The notes under the pieces are model-generated. The model did no database searches, was not told where the DNA came from, and saw nothing but the letters and a program-made list of their open reading frames with translations. A stretch of DNA of 59,736 nt from Phreatobacter sp. (GTDB lineage: Bacteria; Pseudomonadota; Alphaproteobacteria; Rhizobiales; Phreatobacteraceae), in contig NZ_JAEULY010000017.1 in the NCBI RefSeq assembly GCF_016793595.1, positions 1 to 59,736 on the forward strand, in the 5' to 3' direction. A program made the position numbers and the translations under genes. Shown here piece after piece: positions 41,446-49,547 of the stretch (positions within the stretch are counted from its first letter, which is position 1; each line of letters begins with the position of its first letter).

Positions 41446-42768
41446 ATGAAACGGCTTCTTGTCGCGTTGTTGTCCTCGTGCGCGCTGTCCGCCGGCGCTA
41501 GTGCCGCGACCCTGCCGTCCTGCTCGATGGACGGTTTCGACTGGCGGAACGATCGCGTCTTCGCCGAGAGCCGCCATCCCGCGGTCAGGAACCAGCGCGT
41601 CGAGCGGCTGATCTGCCAGACGACGGAGGTCTATGAGCCGAGCGCCGGCGGCGTCCGGCTGCGCATCCAGCGCGCCAAGGTGCATCAGCCGGCCGCCGAT
41701 GGCAGCGCGGGGGTCGAGGAAAGCGTCAATCTCTATACGGTCGCGCGCGTGACACAGCAGGGCGAGGAGCCGGTCGGCCGTTTCCTCGCGGCCTACGACA
41801 TTTCCCGCGACAAGCCGTTCATCGATCCGCAACTGGCCGTGGTCGACGGCGACCCGGTCCTGACGCTCGGACGGAGCGTCGCCACTGCCTACCGTCTGAC
41901 AGCCGCCGGCATCGTGCCGTTCGATGCGCATGGCTGGGTGCCGGGAGCCCGCGAGCTTGCCGGTCCCGGTCTGTCGGTCGGGCAGGTGCGCCTGACCGAT
42001 TTCGGGCGCATGGCAGGCTATCTCGCGGTCTTTCCGCTCGGTTCCGACGACCCCGCGCGGCGGACCTCCGCGCTGACCGATCACAAGCTGCTGAAGGCGC
42101 ATCTCGCCTTCGTGGATGGCCGTCTCGCCGTCAGGTCCGTGGAGCGGGTGGAGCGCGCCGAAATCCAGGACGTCGAGGAAAGCGCCGCCATCGCCGACAG
42201 CGAGGAAACCGCCGAGGAGGCGCGCAAGCGCCTGCCGGCCGGCACCGAGCCCTGCCAGATGTCCGGCTGGTCCATCGATGCCGATCCCGCCGGCCTGAAT
42301 GTCCGTTCCGAACCGTCCGCGCGCGGCCGCGTCCTCGGCCGGGTGCCGCCGGCCTGGAACGCCGCCGGGCGCGACGGCGATGAAGGCACCAACTACCGCG
42401 CTGAATTCGACATTGCCGGCTATCGCGACGGCTGGTTCTTCATCCGCAACATCCGCGCGCCCGGCACCGATTACGGCGAGCGCTATCCGCGCTCCCGTCC
42501 TCAGCCCTATCGCGGGCAGGGCTGGGTTTCCGCGCGCTTCGTCGGCGCGGCGCTCGCCAATGGCGGGCTGCCCGGCGGCCAGCTGCTTCAGACGCCGAAC
42601 CAGTACGCCGCCGTTACCCCGGTGACCCGGCAGGGCGAGCCGATCTCGACCGGCGACATCGTGCAGCGGCTCCATGCCTGTTCGGGCAATTGGGGGCTCA
42701 TCGAGATCGAGGGCGCGCGCGGCTGGTGGAACGGCATCTGCTCCAATCAGGTGACCAATTGCAGTTGA
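41446..42768 (+). CDS. Exported protein with C-terminal SH3-like region
   Basis: A 440-residue protein with a signal peptide (1-20, ASA-ATL). The N-terminal ~260 residues have no recognised family. From about residue 280, SGWSIDADPAGLNVRSEPSARGRVLGRVP starts an SH3-like domain that continues through RGQGWVSARFVG. The C-terminal HACSGNWGLIEIEG could be a further SH3-like or ligand-binding strand pair. It lies 13 bp after the second SH3 gene, which gives three SH3-type exported proteins in one run. A role at the cell wall is inferred. Confidence 0.65.
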   Translation: MKRLLVALLSSCALSAGASAATLPSCSMDGFDWRNDRVFAESRHPAVRNQRVERLICQTTEVYEPSAGGVRLRIQRAKVHQPAADGSAGVEESVNLYTVARVTQQGEEPVGRFLAAYDISRDKPFIDPQLAVVDGDPVLTLGRSVATAYRLTAAGIVPFDAHGWVPGARELAGPGLSVGQVRLTDFGRMAGYLAVFPLGSDDPARRTSALTDHKLLKAHLAFVDGRLAVRSVERVERAEIQDVEESAAIADSEETAEEARKRLPAGTEPCQMSGWSIDADPAGLNVRSEPSARGRVLGRVPPAWNAAGRDGDEGTNYRAEFDIAGYRDGWFFIRNIRAPGTDYGERYPRSRPQPYRGQGWVSARFVGAALANGGLPGGQLLQTPNQYAAVTPVTRQGEPISTGDIVQRLHACSGNWGLIEIEGARGWWNGICSNQVTNCS

Positions 42769-42789
42769 TCGCCGCAGGGCCGCCCGTCG

Positions 42790-42819
42790 TTGCGCGCATC
42801 ACGCGAAGCGGGCTATAGG
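42790..42819 (+). promoter_or_regulatory. Candidate promoter of lepB-rnc-era
   Basis: TTGCGC (42790-42795) and TATAGG (42814-42819) are spaced by 18 bp and would start transcription about 15 bp before the lepB ATG. The boxes match consensus at four of six positions each. It lies in the only gap of size upstream of the overlapping lepB, rnc and era genes. Confidence 0.4.
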
Positions 42820-42839
42820 GCGGTCTCTTTCGGTTTGGG

Positions 42840-43586
42840 ATGACACGCGTGGCCGACGACAGCAAAGGCGGACTGGGCGAAACGGTCCGCGTGGTGATCC
42901 ATGCGCTCCTCATCGCAGTGGTGATCCGCACCTTCCTCTTCCAGCCGTTCAACATCCCGTCCGGCTCGATGAAGGACACGCTGCTGGTCGGCGACTACCT
43001 GTTCGTCTCGAAATTCTCCTACGGCTATTCGCGTTATTCGCTGCCGTTCTCGCCGGATCTGTTCCAGGGCCGTGTCTTCGGCAGCGTGCCGACGCGCGGC
43101 GATGTGGTGGTGTTCCGCCTGCCGAAGGAGCCGGACGTCGACTATATCAAGCGCGTCATCGGCCTGCCGGGCGACAAGATCCAGGTGATCGGCGGCCAGG
43201 TGCACATCAACGGCGTGCCGGTCGCGCGCCAGCGCGTCGACGATTTCGTGGAGACCGAGGAGGGCCGCGAGACGCGCACCCGCCGCTTCCGCGAAACGCT
43301 GCCGAACGGCGTCAGCTACACGACGCTCGACCTCTACGAAAACGGCTTCTACGACAACACGCCCGTCTATGACGTGCCTCCCGGCCACGTCTTCGTGATG
43401 GGCGACAACCGCGACAATTCCACCGACAGCCGCGTGCTCAGCCAGGTCGGCCCGATTCCGCTGGACCACCTGATCGGCCGGGCGCAGATTCTGTTCTTCT
43501 CGCTCGAAGAGGGTGAGCGGGCCTGGGCCTTCTGGCGCTGGCCCTGGTCGATCCGCTGGTCGCGGTTCGGCTCCCTCGTGAGGTGA
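42840..43586 (+). CDS. lepB: Signal peptidase I
   Basis: A 248-residue membrane-bound serine protease that removes Sec signal peptides. The N-terminal membrane helix is at about 17-35. Box B FNIPSGSMKDTLL holds the catalytic Ser (S43), and box D DYIKRVIGLPGD holds the catalytic Lys (K104). Box E is GDNRDNSTDSR. Its TGA overlaps the GTG of rnc. The lepB-rnc-era order is the usual proteobacterial arrangement. Confidence 0.96.
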   Translation: MTRVADDSKGGLGETVRVVIHALLIAVVIRTFLFQPFNIPSGSMKDTLLVGDYLFVSKFSYGYSRYSLPFSPDLFQGRVFGSVPTRGDVVVFRLPKEPDVDYIKRVIGLPGDKIQVIGGQVHINGVPVARQRVDDFVETEEGRETRTRRFRETLPNGVSYTTLDLYENGFYDNTPVYDVPPGHVFVMGDNRDNSTDSRVLSQVGPIPLDHLIGRAQILFFSLEEGERAWAFWRWPWSIRWSRFGSLVR

Positions 43587-44332
43587 CGAAAGGCTTGGCA
43601 CCGGGTCGCAAGGCAAAGGCGCAGCGCGCGGGTCTCGACGAGATCGAGGCGCGGATCGGCCATGTCTTCGCCGACCGCGACCTGCTGGCGCGCGCGCTGA
43701 CCCATCCGAGCGCGCTGAGCGGCGTCGAAAAGCGCGAAAAATCCTATCAGCGCCTCGAATTTCTCGGCGACCGGGTCCTCGGGCTCGCGGTGGCCGGCAT
43801 GCTCTACGAGGCGATGCCGACCGAGGACGAAGGCTCGCTGTCGCGCCGGCTGTCCGATCTCGTGCGCGCCGAGACCTGCGCGGAGGTGGCGGTCGCGCTC
43901 GACCTCGGCGCCGGCGTGCGCGTCGGGCCGACCGAGAGCCAGATGGCGGTCGGCAAGCGGGCCGGCGTGCTCGCCGACCTCTGCGAGGCCGTGATCGGCG
44001 CGATCCATCTCGATGCCGGCTGGGAAGCGGCGGAGGCCTTCGTCGCCCGCAACTGGCAGGATCGGCTCGCGGCCGGCGCGCCGGCCCAGCGCGACGCCAA
44101 GAGCGCCCTGCAGGAATGGGCGCAAGGGCGGGGGCTGCCGACGCCGGTCTACCGGCAGGTGGACCGCTCCGGCCCCGACCATGCGCCGGTCTTCACCATG
44201 GCCGTGATCATTCCCGGCCTTGTCGACGGCCGGGGGCAGGGCAGCGCCAAGCGTCCGGCGGAGATCGCGGCGGCGACCGCCGTGCTCGTCCGCGAGGGGG
44301 TCTGGTCGGAACCGGGCGGAGGCCAGCCATGA
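43583..44332 (+). CDS. rnc: Ribonuclease III
   Basis: A 249-residue double-strand-specific endoribonuclease for rRNA precursor and mRNA processing. The RNase III domain has the signature YQRLEFLGDRVLGLAVA with its metal-binding Glu and Asp, and the second metal site DLCEAVIGAIHLDAG. A C-terminal double-stranded RNA-binding domain (about 175-245) begins DAKSALQEWAQGRG. GTG 43583 overlaps the lepB stop, and its own stop overlaps the era ATG, so the three genes are translationally coupled. Confidence 0.96.
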   Translation: MTKGLAPGRKAKAQRAGLDEIEARIGHVFADRDLLARALTHPSALSGVEKREKSYQRLEFLGDRVLGLAVAGMLYEAMPTEDEGSLSRRLSDLVRAETCAEVAVALDLGAGVRVGPTESQMAVGKRAGVLADLCEAVIGAIHLDAGWEAAEAFVARNWQDRLAAGAPAQRDAKSALQEWAQGRGLPTPVYRQVDRSGPDHAPVFTMAVIIPGLVDGRGQGSAKRPAEIAAATAVLVREGVWSEPGGGQP

Positions 44333-45252
44333 GCGAAGAGCGGACCGACGATCAGGAGACCCGCTGCGGCTTCGTCGCCATTATCGGCGCGCCGAACGCC
44401 GGCAAGTCGACCCTCGTCAACGCCCTCGTCGGCGCCAAGGTGACCATCGTCTCGCACAAGGTGCAGACCACGCGCGCGCTCGTGCGCGGCATCGTCATGG
44501 AAGGCGCCTCCCAGATCATCCTGGTCGATACGCCGGGCCTGTTCTCACCGAAGCGGCGGCTCGACCGCGCCATGGTCTCCGCCGCCTGGAACGGGGCCGC
44601 CGATGCCGATCGGGTCATCGTGCTGATCGACGCCAAGAAGGGCATCGACGAGCCGGTCGACGCGATCCTCGACAAGCTCGCCGACGTGCGCCAGCCCAAG
44701 GACCTCGTGCTCAACAAGGTCGACCTCGTGGAGCGGCCGAAGCTCCTCGACCTCGCGCAGGCGGTGAACGACCGCGCCGCCTTTGGCAAGACCTTCATGG
44801 TGTCCTCGACCACCGGTTCCGGCGTCGCGGACCTCAAGCGCCATCTGGCGGCGACCGCGCCCGCGGGGCCATGGCACTATCCCGAAGACGAGATTTCCGA
44901 CCTGCCGGCCCGCATGCTCGCCGCCGAGATCACCCGCGAGAAGCTCTACAACCGGCTCCACGACGAGTTGCCCTACGATTCGACCGTGGAGACCGAGAGT
45001 TACGAGGAGCGGAAAGACGGCTCCATCCGCATCGAGCAGACCATCTATGTCGTGCGCGAGGGGCAGCGGAAAATCATGCTGGGCAAGGGTGGCGAGACGA
45101 TCAAGCTGATCTCCCAATCGGCCCGCGAGGAACTCTCGAAGCTGTTCGAGACCAAGGTGCACCTGTTCCTGTTCATCAAGGTGCGCGAGAACTGGGGCGA
45201 CGACCCCGAGCGCTACGAGCGCATGGGGCTGGAGTATCCCAAAGGCAGGTGA
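44329..45252 (+). CDS. era: GTPase Era
   Basis: A 307-residue GTPase for 16S rRNA maturation and 30S assembly. G1 is GAPNAGKST (about 20-28), the G2 region KVQTTRA, G3 DTPGL and G4 NKVDL. The KH domain includes IMLGKGGETIKLISQSAREEL with its GxxG loop (about 250-275). ATG 44329 sits inside the rnc stop. A small DUF1737 gene follows after 3 bp. Confidence 0.96.
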   Translation: MSEERTDDQETRCGFVAIIGAPNAGKSTLVNALVGAKVTIVSHKVQTTRALVRGIVMEGASQIILVDTPGLFSPKRRLDRAMVSAAWNGAADADRVIVLIDAKKGIDEPVDAILDKLADVRQPKDLVLNKVDLVERPKLLDLAQAVNDRAAFGKTFMVSSTTGSGVADLKRHLAATAPAGPWHYPEDEISDLPARMLAAEITREKLYNRLHDELPYDSTVETESYEERKDGSIRIEQTIYVVREGQRKIMLGKGGETIKLISQSAREELSKLFETKVHLFLFIKVRENWGDDPERYERMGLEYPKGR

Positions 45253-45255
45253 CCG

Positions 45256-45489
45256 ATGCTGTCCGTCCGCGCGAAGAAGACCACGACCCTCTACCGCTAC
45301 CTCACCGGCCCCGACGATTCCGCCTTCTGCCACAAGGTCAGCGCCGCGATTAACAAGGGCTGGCAACTCTACGGCCATCCGACGCTCACCTTCGACGCCG
45401 CGCAGGGCCGAACGATCTGCGGGCAGGCGATCGTCAAGGAGGTCGAGGACGTGGACTATTCGCCGGACCTGAAGCTCTCGGACTACTAG
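45256..45489 (+). CDS. DUF1737 domain protein
   Basis: A 77-residue protein matching the DUF1737 family: YRYLTGPDDSAFCHKVSAAINKGWQLYG, then CGQAIVKEV. It is soluble, with no cofactor motif. It lies 3 bp after era, so it is probably co-transcribed with lepB-rnc-era. The family's function is unknown. Confidence 0.85.
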   Translation: MLSVRAKKTTTLYRYLTGPDDSAFCHKVSAAINKGWQLYGHPTLTFDAAQGRTICGQAIVKEVEDVDYSPDLKLSDY

Positions 45490-45562
45490 GCCGACAGGCG
45501 CGTCTTTGGCGCCGCCGATATGCTAGCCTGCCGCCGGACCTATACCCTTGGGGGGCATTGCG

Positions 45563-45853
45563 ATGGCGGCCTACGTGATCTTCGACGTCGATATCCGTGA
45601 TCCCGCGCGTTACCAGGAGTTCATGGCGGGTGTGAAGCCTGCCCTCGAAGCGGCCGGGGCGAAATATCTGGCGCGCGGCGGACCTCACAAGGTTTATGAG
45701 GGCGACTGGGAGCCTCGCCGGATCGTTCTGCTGGAATTCCCGTCGGTCGCCGCGTGGGAGTCATTCTACGGCGGCGCGACCTACCAGGGGCTGAAAAGCG
45801 TGAGGGACGCCTGTAGCTCCGCGCGGCTGGTCAGCGTCGAGGGCCTCGCCTAG
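45563..45853 (+). CDS. DUF1330 domain protein
   Basis: A 96-residue dimeric alpha/beta-barrel-type protein of the DUF1330 family: [19 protein letters not shown] at the start, then YLARGG and [17 protein letters not shown]. The family is structurally related to ABM proteins and has no settled function. ATG 45563 is chosen over 45548, since the family starts directly with the first strand. It lies between the era block and recO on the same strand. Confidence 0.88.
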   Translation: MAAYVIFDVDIRDPARYQEFMAGVKPALEAAGAKYLARGGPHKVYEGDWEPRRIVLLEFPSVAAWESFYGGATYQGLKSVRDACSSARLVSVEGLA

Positions 45854-45902
45854 CGGCTCCGGGAACAACGGGCGCGGCGGGCAGCGCGGTCGAGGGCAAT
45901 CC

Positions 45903-46613
45903 ATGCAATGGACCGATGACGGGATCGTGCTCGGTACCCGCTCCCACGGGGAATCGAGTGTGATCCTGGAACTCTATACCCGTGCGCACGGCCGCCATCT
46001 CGGGCTCGTGCGGGGCGGGCGTTCCAGGCGGCAGCAGCCGGTGCTCCAGCCGGGCAATACGGTCCATGCCAGCTGGTTCGCACGCCTCGACGAGCATCTC
46101 GGCAATTACACGATCGAGCCGGCCATCTCGCGCGCCGCACGGCTGATGGAGGGCAGGGCGGGCGTTGCCGGCATCACCCACCTTGCCGCGCTTGCCCGCC
46201 TGATGCCGGAGCGCGAGGTTCACGGCGGCCTGTTCGAGGCGCTGGAACTGATCGCCGATGCCTTGCCGGAGATCGCGGTCGCGGCCCCTCTGATGGTGCG
46301 GTTCGAGCTTGAAGTGTTGCAGGAGCTCGGATTCGGGCTGGACCTGAGCGAATGCGCGGCCAGCGGCGCGACTGACGGCCTTGTCTATGTCTCGCCGAAA
46401 TCCTCACGCGCGGTCAGCCGGGAGGCCGGCGAGCCGTGGAAGGACAAGCTGCTGGCCTTGCCGGGCTTCCTGACCGGATCGGGCGTGGCGGAGAGTGCCG
46501 ATATCGTCGCCGGCTTCCGGCTGACCGGCTATTTTCTGTCCCGCCACGTGTTCGAGCCGCGCGGGCTCGCCATGCCGGATGCGCGCGAGACGTTCGTGAG
46601 GCTGGTGGGGTGA
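45903..46613 (+). CDS. recO: DNA repair protein RecO
   Basis: A 236-residue mediator of RecA loading in the RecFOR pathway. It has an N-terminal OB fold ([32 protein letters not shown], about 1-32; the family opening) and a helical C-terminal domain. The zinc-binding region of other RecO proteins has only one evident cysteine here ([11 protein letters not shown]). Its position after era is typical in alphaproteobacteria. Confidence 0.94.
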   Translation: MQWTDDGIVLGTRSHGESSVILELYTRAHGRHLGLVRGGRSRRQQPVLQPGNTVHASWFARLDEHLGNYTIEPAISRAARLMEGRAGVAGITHLAALARLMPEREVHGGLFEALELIADALPEIAVAAPLMVRFELEVLQELGFGLDLSECAASGATDGLVYVSPKSSRAVSREAGEPWKDKLLALPGFLTGSGVAESADIVAGFRLTGYFLSRHVFEPRGLAMPDARETFVRLVG

Positions 46614-46666
46614 GCGTTCCGCTTGCCTTCGGCAGGAGGCTCGCTTAAGCCGCAAGGCCCGATGGT

Positions 46667-46683
46667 GTTGCATTTTCTGCAAC
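46667..46683. promoter_or_regulatory. Inverted repeat just upstream of serS
   Basis: GTTGCA-TTTTC-TGCAAC is a perfect 6-bp inverted repeat with a 5-bp spacer, ending 23 bp before the serS ATG. It could be an operator or a short leader hairpin. No T-box or other known aminoacyl-tRNA-synthetase leader was recognised. Confidence 0.35.
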
Positions 46684-46706
46684 CTGTCCAAGCCTCAGAG
46701 ACCGCC

Positions 46707-47996
46707 ATGCACGACATCCGCTGGATCAGGGACAATGCAGCCGCTTTCGACGCCGCGCTTCTCTCGCGCGGGCGCGAGCCGCTGTCCTCGTCCCTGATCG
46801 CGCTTGACGATGCCCGCAAGGCGGCGGTCTCGACGCTTCAGGCGGCCCAAGAGCGCCGCAACGCCGCCTCCAAGGAGATCGGCCAGGCGATGGCGGCCAA
46901 GGATGCCGCGCGCGCCGACGCGCTGAAGGCCGAGGTCGCGGCGCTGAAGGACAGCATGGCCGAGGCCGAGACCGCCGAGAAGAAGGCCAATGCCGACCTG
47001 ACCGCGGTGCTTGAGGTGATCCCGAACCTGCCGCTGGCCGAGGTGCCGGTCGGGCCGGACGAGAGCGCCAATGTCGAGCGCCACCGTTTCGGCGCGCCGA
47101 AGCAGATGAACTTCGCCAAGGAGCATTTCGAGCTCGGCGAGGCCATGGGCGGCATGGATTTCGAAACCGCCGCCAAACTGTCGGGTGCGCGCTTCGTCAT
47201 CCTGAAGAAGCACCTCGCCCGCATGGAGCGCGCGCTCGGCCAGTTCATGCTCGACCTGCACGTCGATACCCACGGCTATACGGAAGTGAACCCGCCGGTG
47301 CTGGTCCGCGACCACGTCGTCTATGGCACCGGGCAGTTGCCGAAGGCCGCCGAGGACATGTTCCAGACCCGCGAGGGCTTCTGGCTGACGCCGACCGCCG
47401 AAGTGACGCTGACCAATCTGGTGCGCGAATCCATCGTCGCCGAGGACGTGCTGCCGATGCGGCTCACCGCCTGCACGCCGTGCTTCCGCTCGGAGGCGGG
47501 GGCCGCCGGCCGCGACACGCGCGGCATGCTGCGCCAGCACCAGTTCACCAAGGTCGAACTCGTGTCCATCACCGCGCCCGAGCAGTCGGCGGACGAGCAC
47601 GAGCGCATGCTGGCCTGCGCCGAGGAGGTGCTGAAGCGCCTCGATCTCGCCTACCGCGTCATGACGCTGTCGACCGGTGACATGGGCTTCGCCGCGCGCA
47701 AGACCTATGACATCGAGGTCTGGCTGCCGGGGCAGAAGGCGTTCCGCGAGATTTCGTCCTGCTCGGTCTGCGGCGACTTCCAGGCGCGGCGCATGAACGC
47801 GCGCTACCGGCCGAAGGCGACCGACAACAAGCAGCCGGCGCCGCAATTCGTCCATACGCTCAACGGCTCCGGCACGGCGGTCGGCCGCGCGCTCATCGCC
47901 GTGATGGAGACCTATCAGCAGGAAGACGGCACGATTGCCGTGCCTGCCGCGCTGCAGCCCTATATGGGCGGCCTGACCACGATCGGACGTGCCTGA
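46707..47996 (+). CDS. serS: Seryl-tRNA synthetase
   Basis: A 429-residue class II aminoacyl-tRNA synthetase that charges tRNA-Ser (and tRNA-Sec). The N-terminal 100 residues form the long antiparallel coiled coil that holds the tRNA variable arm. The catalytic domain has motif 2 ([15 protein letters not shown]) and the C-terminal motif 3 region ([19 protein letters not shown]). ATG 46707 gives the family N-terminus [10 protein letters not shown]. Its stop overlaps the surE start by one base, which begins a serS-surE-pcm-nlpD series. Confidence 0.97.
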   Translation: MHDIRWIRDNAAAFDAALLSRGREPLSSSLIALDDARKAAVSTLQAAQERRNAASKEIGQAMAAKDAARADALKAEVAALKDSMAEAETAEKKANADLTAVLEVIPNLPLAEVPVGPDESANVERHRFGAPKQMNFAKEHFELGEAMGGMDFETAAKLSGARFVILKKHLARMERALGQFMLDLHVDTHGYTEVNPPVLVRDHVVYGTGQLPKAAEDMFQTREGFWLTPTAEVTLTNLVRESIVAEDVLPMRLTACTPCFRSEAGAAGRDTRGMLRQHQFTKVELVSITAPEQSADEHERMLACAEEVLKRLDLAYRVMTLSTGDMGFAARKTYDIEVWLPGQKAFREISSCSVCGDFQARRMNARYRPKATDNKQPAPQFVHTLNGSGTAVGRALIAVMETYQQEDGTIAVPAALQPYMGGLTTIGRA

Positions 47997-48778
47997 TGCG
48001 GATCCTTGTCACCAATGACGACGGCATTCACGCCCCCGGCCTCGTCGCCGCCGAGCGCATCGCGCGCGCTCTTTCCGACGATGTCTGGGTGGTCGCGCCC
48101 GAGACCGACCAGTCCGGCGTTTCGCATTCGCTGTCGCTGAACGATCCCTTGCGCCTGCGCGAGGTTTCCGAGCAGCGCTTCGCCGTGAAGGGCACGCCGA
48201 CCGACTGCGTGATCATGGCGGTGAAGCACATTCTGGCGGGCGAGGGCCCCGATCTGGTCATATCCGGCGTCAATCGCGGCCAGAACGTCGCCGAGGATGT
48301 CGGCTATTCCGGCACCATCGCGGGCGCGATGGAAGGCACGATCCTCGGCATCCCCTCGGTGGCGCTGTCGCAGGCCTACGGGCCGGAGAACCGCCACGCG
48401 GTTCCCTACCAGACCGCCGAGGCCCATGCGCCCGGCATCATCCGCACCGTGCTGGAGGAAGGCTTCCGGCCGGGTTCGCTAGTCAACATCAATTTCCCCA
48501 ACCGCGCGCCGGATCAGGTGCGCGGCATCCAGGTGACGGCACAGGGCCGGCGTGATCAGGAGATCCTGACCATCGATCCGCGCCATGACGGCCGCGGCAA
48601 TCCCTATTACTGGATCGCCTTCGTGCGGAACCGTCACCGGATCGAGAACGGCACCGATCTCTGGGCGCTGTCCGAAGGCTATGTCTCGGTGACGCCGCTC
48701 GAGATCAACATGACCGACGAGCCGATGATGACGCGCCTTGCGGCGGTCTTCGCCGGCGACCGCGCTCCCGGCTCCTGA
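47996..48778 (+). CDS. surE: 5'/3'-nucleotidase SurE
   Basis: A 260-residue metal-dependent nucleotidase and exopolyphosphatase. The metal site is in the N-terminal TNDDGIHAPGL (D8, D9), with a Ser/Asn pair in SGVNRGQNVAEDVGYSGT. The family is linked to stationary-phase survival and is usually beside pcm. The ATG shares its A with the serS stop. It is coupled to pcm, 7 bp downstream. Confidence 0.96.
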   Translation: MRILVTNDDGIHAPGLVAAERIARALSDDVWVVAPETDQSGVSHSLSLNDPLRLREVSEQRFAVKGTPTDCVIMAVKHILAGEGPDLVISGVNRGQNVAEDVGYSGTIAGAMEGTILGIPSVALSQAYGPENRHAVPYQTAEAHAPGIIRTVLEEGFRPGSLVNINFPNRAPDQVRGIQVTAQGRRDQEILTIDPRHDGRGNPYYWIAFVRNRHRIENGTDLWALSEGYVSVTPLEINMTDEPMMTRLAAVFAGDRAPGS

Positions 48779-48785
48779 TCCGCCC

Positions 48786-49433
48786 ATGAACGCTGCGCCC
48801 GGCCCCGAGCATTTCGTCGCCGCGGCCGAGTTCGTGCTGATGCTGCGGCAGTCGGGCCTCAGCGACCGGCGGGTGCTGCGCGCCATGGAACAGGTGCCGC
48901 GCGTGCCGTTCCTCGATCCGCGCTTCTTTCATCTCGCCGACGAGGATATCGCGCTGCCCATCGCGCTCGGCCAGACGATCCTGAAGCCGACTCTCGCCGC
49001 CGCCATGCTGGAATCGCTGGCGGTGGAGCCCGCGCACCGCGTGCTGCAGGTGGGAACGGGGTCGGGCTATACGGCCGCCGTGCTCGGCCGGCTGGCAGCC
49101 GCGGTGGTGACCATCGAGCGCTGGCGCAAGCTTGCCGACGAGGCGCATGTCCGGCTGCGCGGGCTCGGCTATGACATGGTCGAGACGCAGTTCGGCGATG
49201 GCCTCGGCGGTTATCCGCCGCGCGCGCCCTACGACCGCATCCTGATGACCTGCGCGGTGGAGGACGTGCCGCAGGCGCTGGTCGCCCAGCTTGCGCCGGG
49301 CGGCGTTCTGGTCGCGCCCCTGACCAGCGGCGAGATCGTCAGGCTGATCCGTGGAACTGGTGGAACGACACGCGCCGCCGCGGGGCAGGGGCAGGTCGAT
49401 CCAGCGGTTCCCGGCGTCGCGCGGCGGCTCTGA
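48786..49433 (+). CDS. pcm: Protein-L-isoaspartate O-methyltransferase
   Basis: A 215-residue SAM-dependent methyltransferase that repairs isoaspartyl residues. Motif I is VLQVGTGSGYTAAVLGRL, followed by VVTIERW. The family's active-site GQTIS segment reads GQTILKP here, so the usual Ser is replaced. The C-terminus (TTRAAAGQGQVDPAVPGVARRL) is arginine-rich but ends in the family pattern. ATG 48786 is used instead of an upstream frame overlapping surE. It lies between surE and the nlpD-like gene. Confidence 0.9.
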   Translation: MNAAPGPEHFVAAAEFVLMLRQSGLSDRRVLRAMEQVPRVPFLDPRFFHLADEDIALPIALGQTILKPTLAAAMLESLAVEPAHRVLQVGTGSGYTAAVLGRLAAAVVTIERWRKLADEAHVRLRGLGYDMVETQFGDGLGGYPPRAPYDRILMTCAVEDVPQALVAQLAPGGVLVAPLTSGEIVRLIRGTGGTTRAAAGQGQVDPAVPGVARRL

Positions 49434-49491
49434 CGGGGACGACCGGTCGCGGAATCCGCTGAAGAATTTTGGCGACGACAACCGAACCTTA

Positions 49492-49503
49492 ACCTGAACA
49501 GGT
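49492..49503. promoter_or_regulatory. Small inverted repeat upstream of the nlpD-like gene
   Basis: ACCTG-AA-CAGGT is a perfect 12-bp inverted repeat, with a TTAACC half-site of CtrA type overlapping its left edge (49489-49494). It lies about 45 bp before the nlpD-like start in the AT-richest part of the gap. It is a possible operator, on symmetry alone. Confidence 0.25.
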
Positions 49504-49547
49504 CATAAATCACGAGGTCACAAGTTGCGTACCGCGTGAGAGTAACC

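Noticed and set aside
49340..49433. Frameshift near the 3' end of pcm
   Set aside because: The residue string looks odd (TTRAAAGQGQ) but ends in the family pattern DPAVPGVARRL; no other frame gives a better end.
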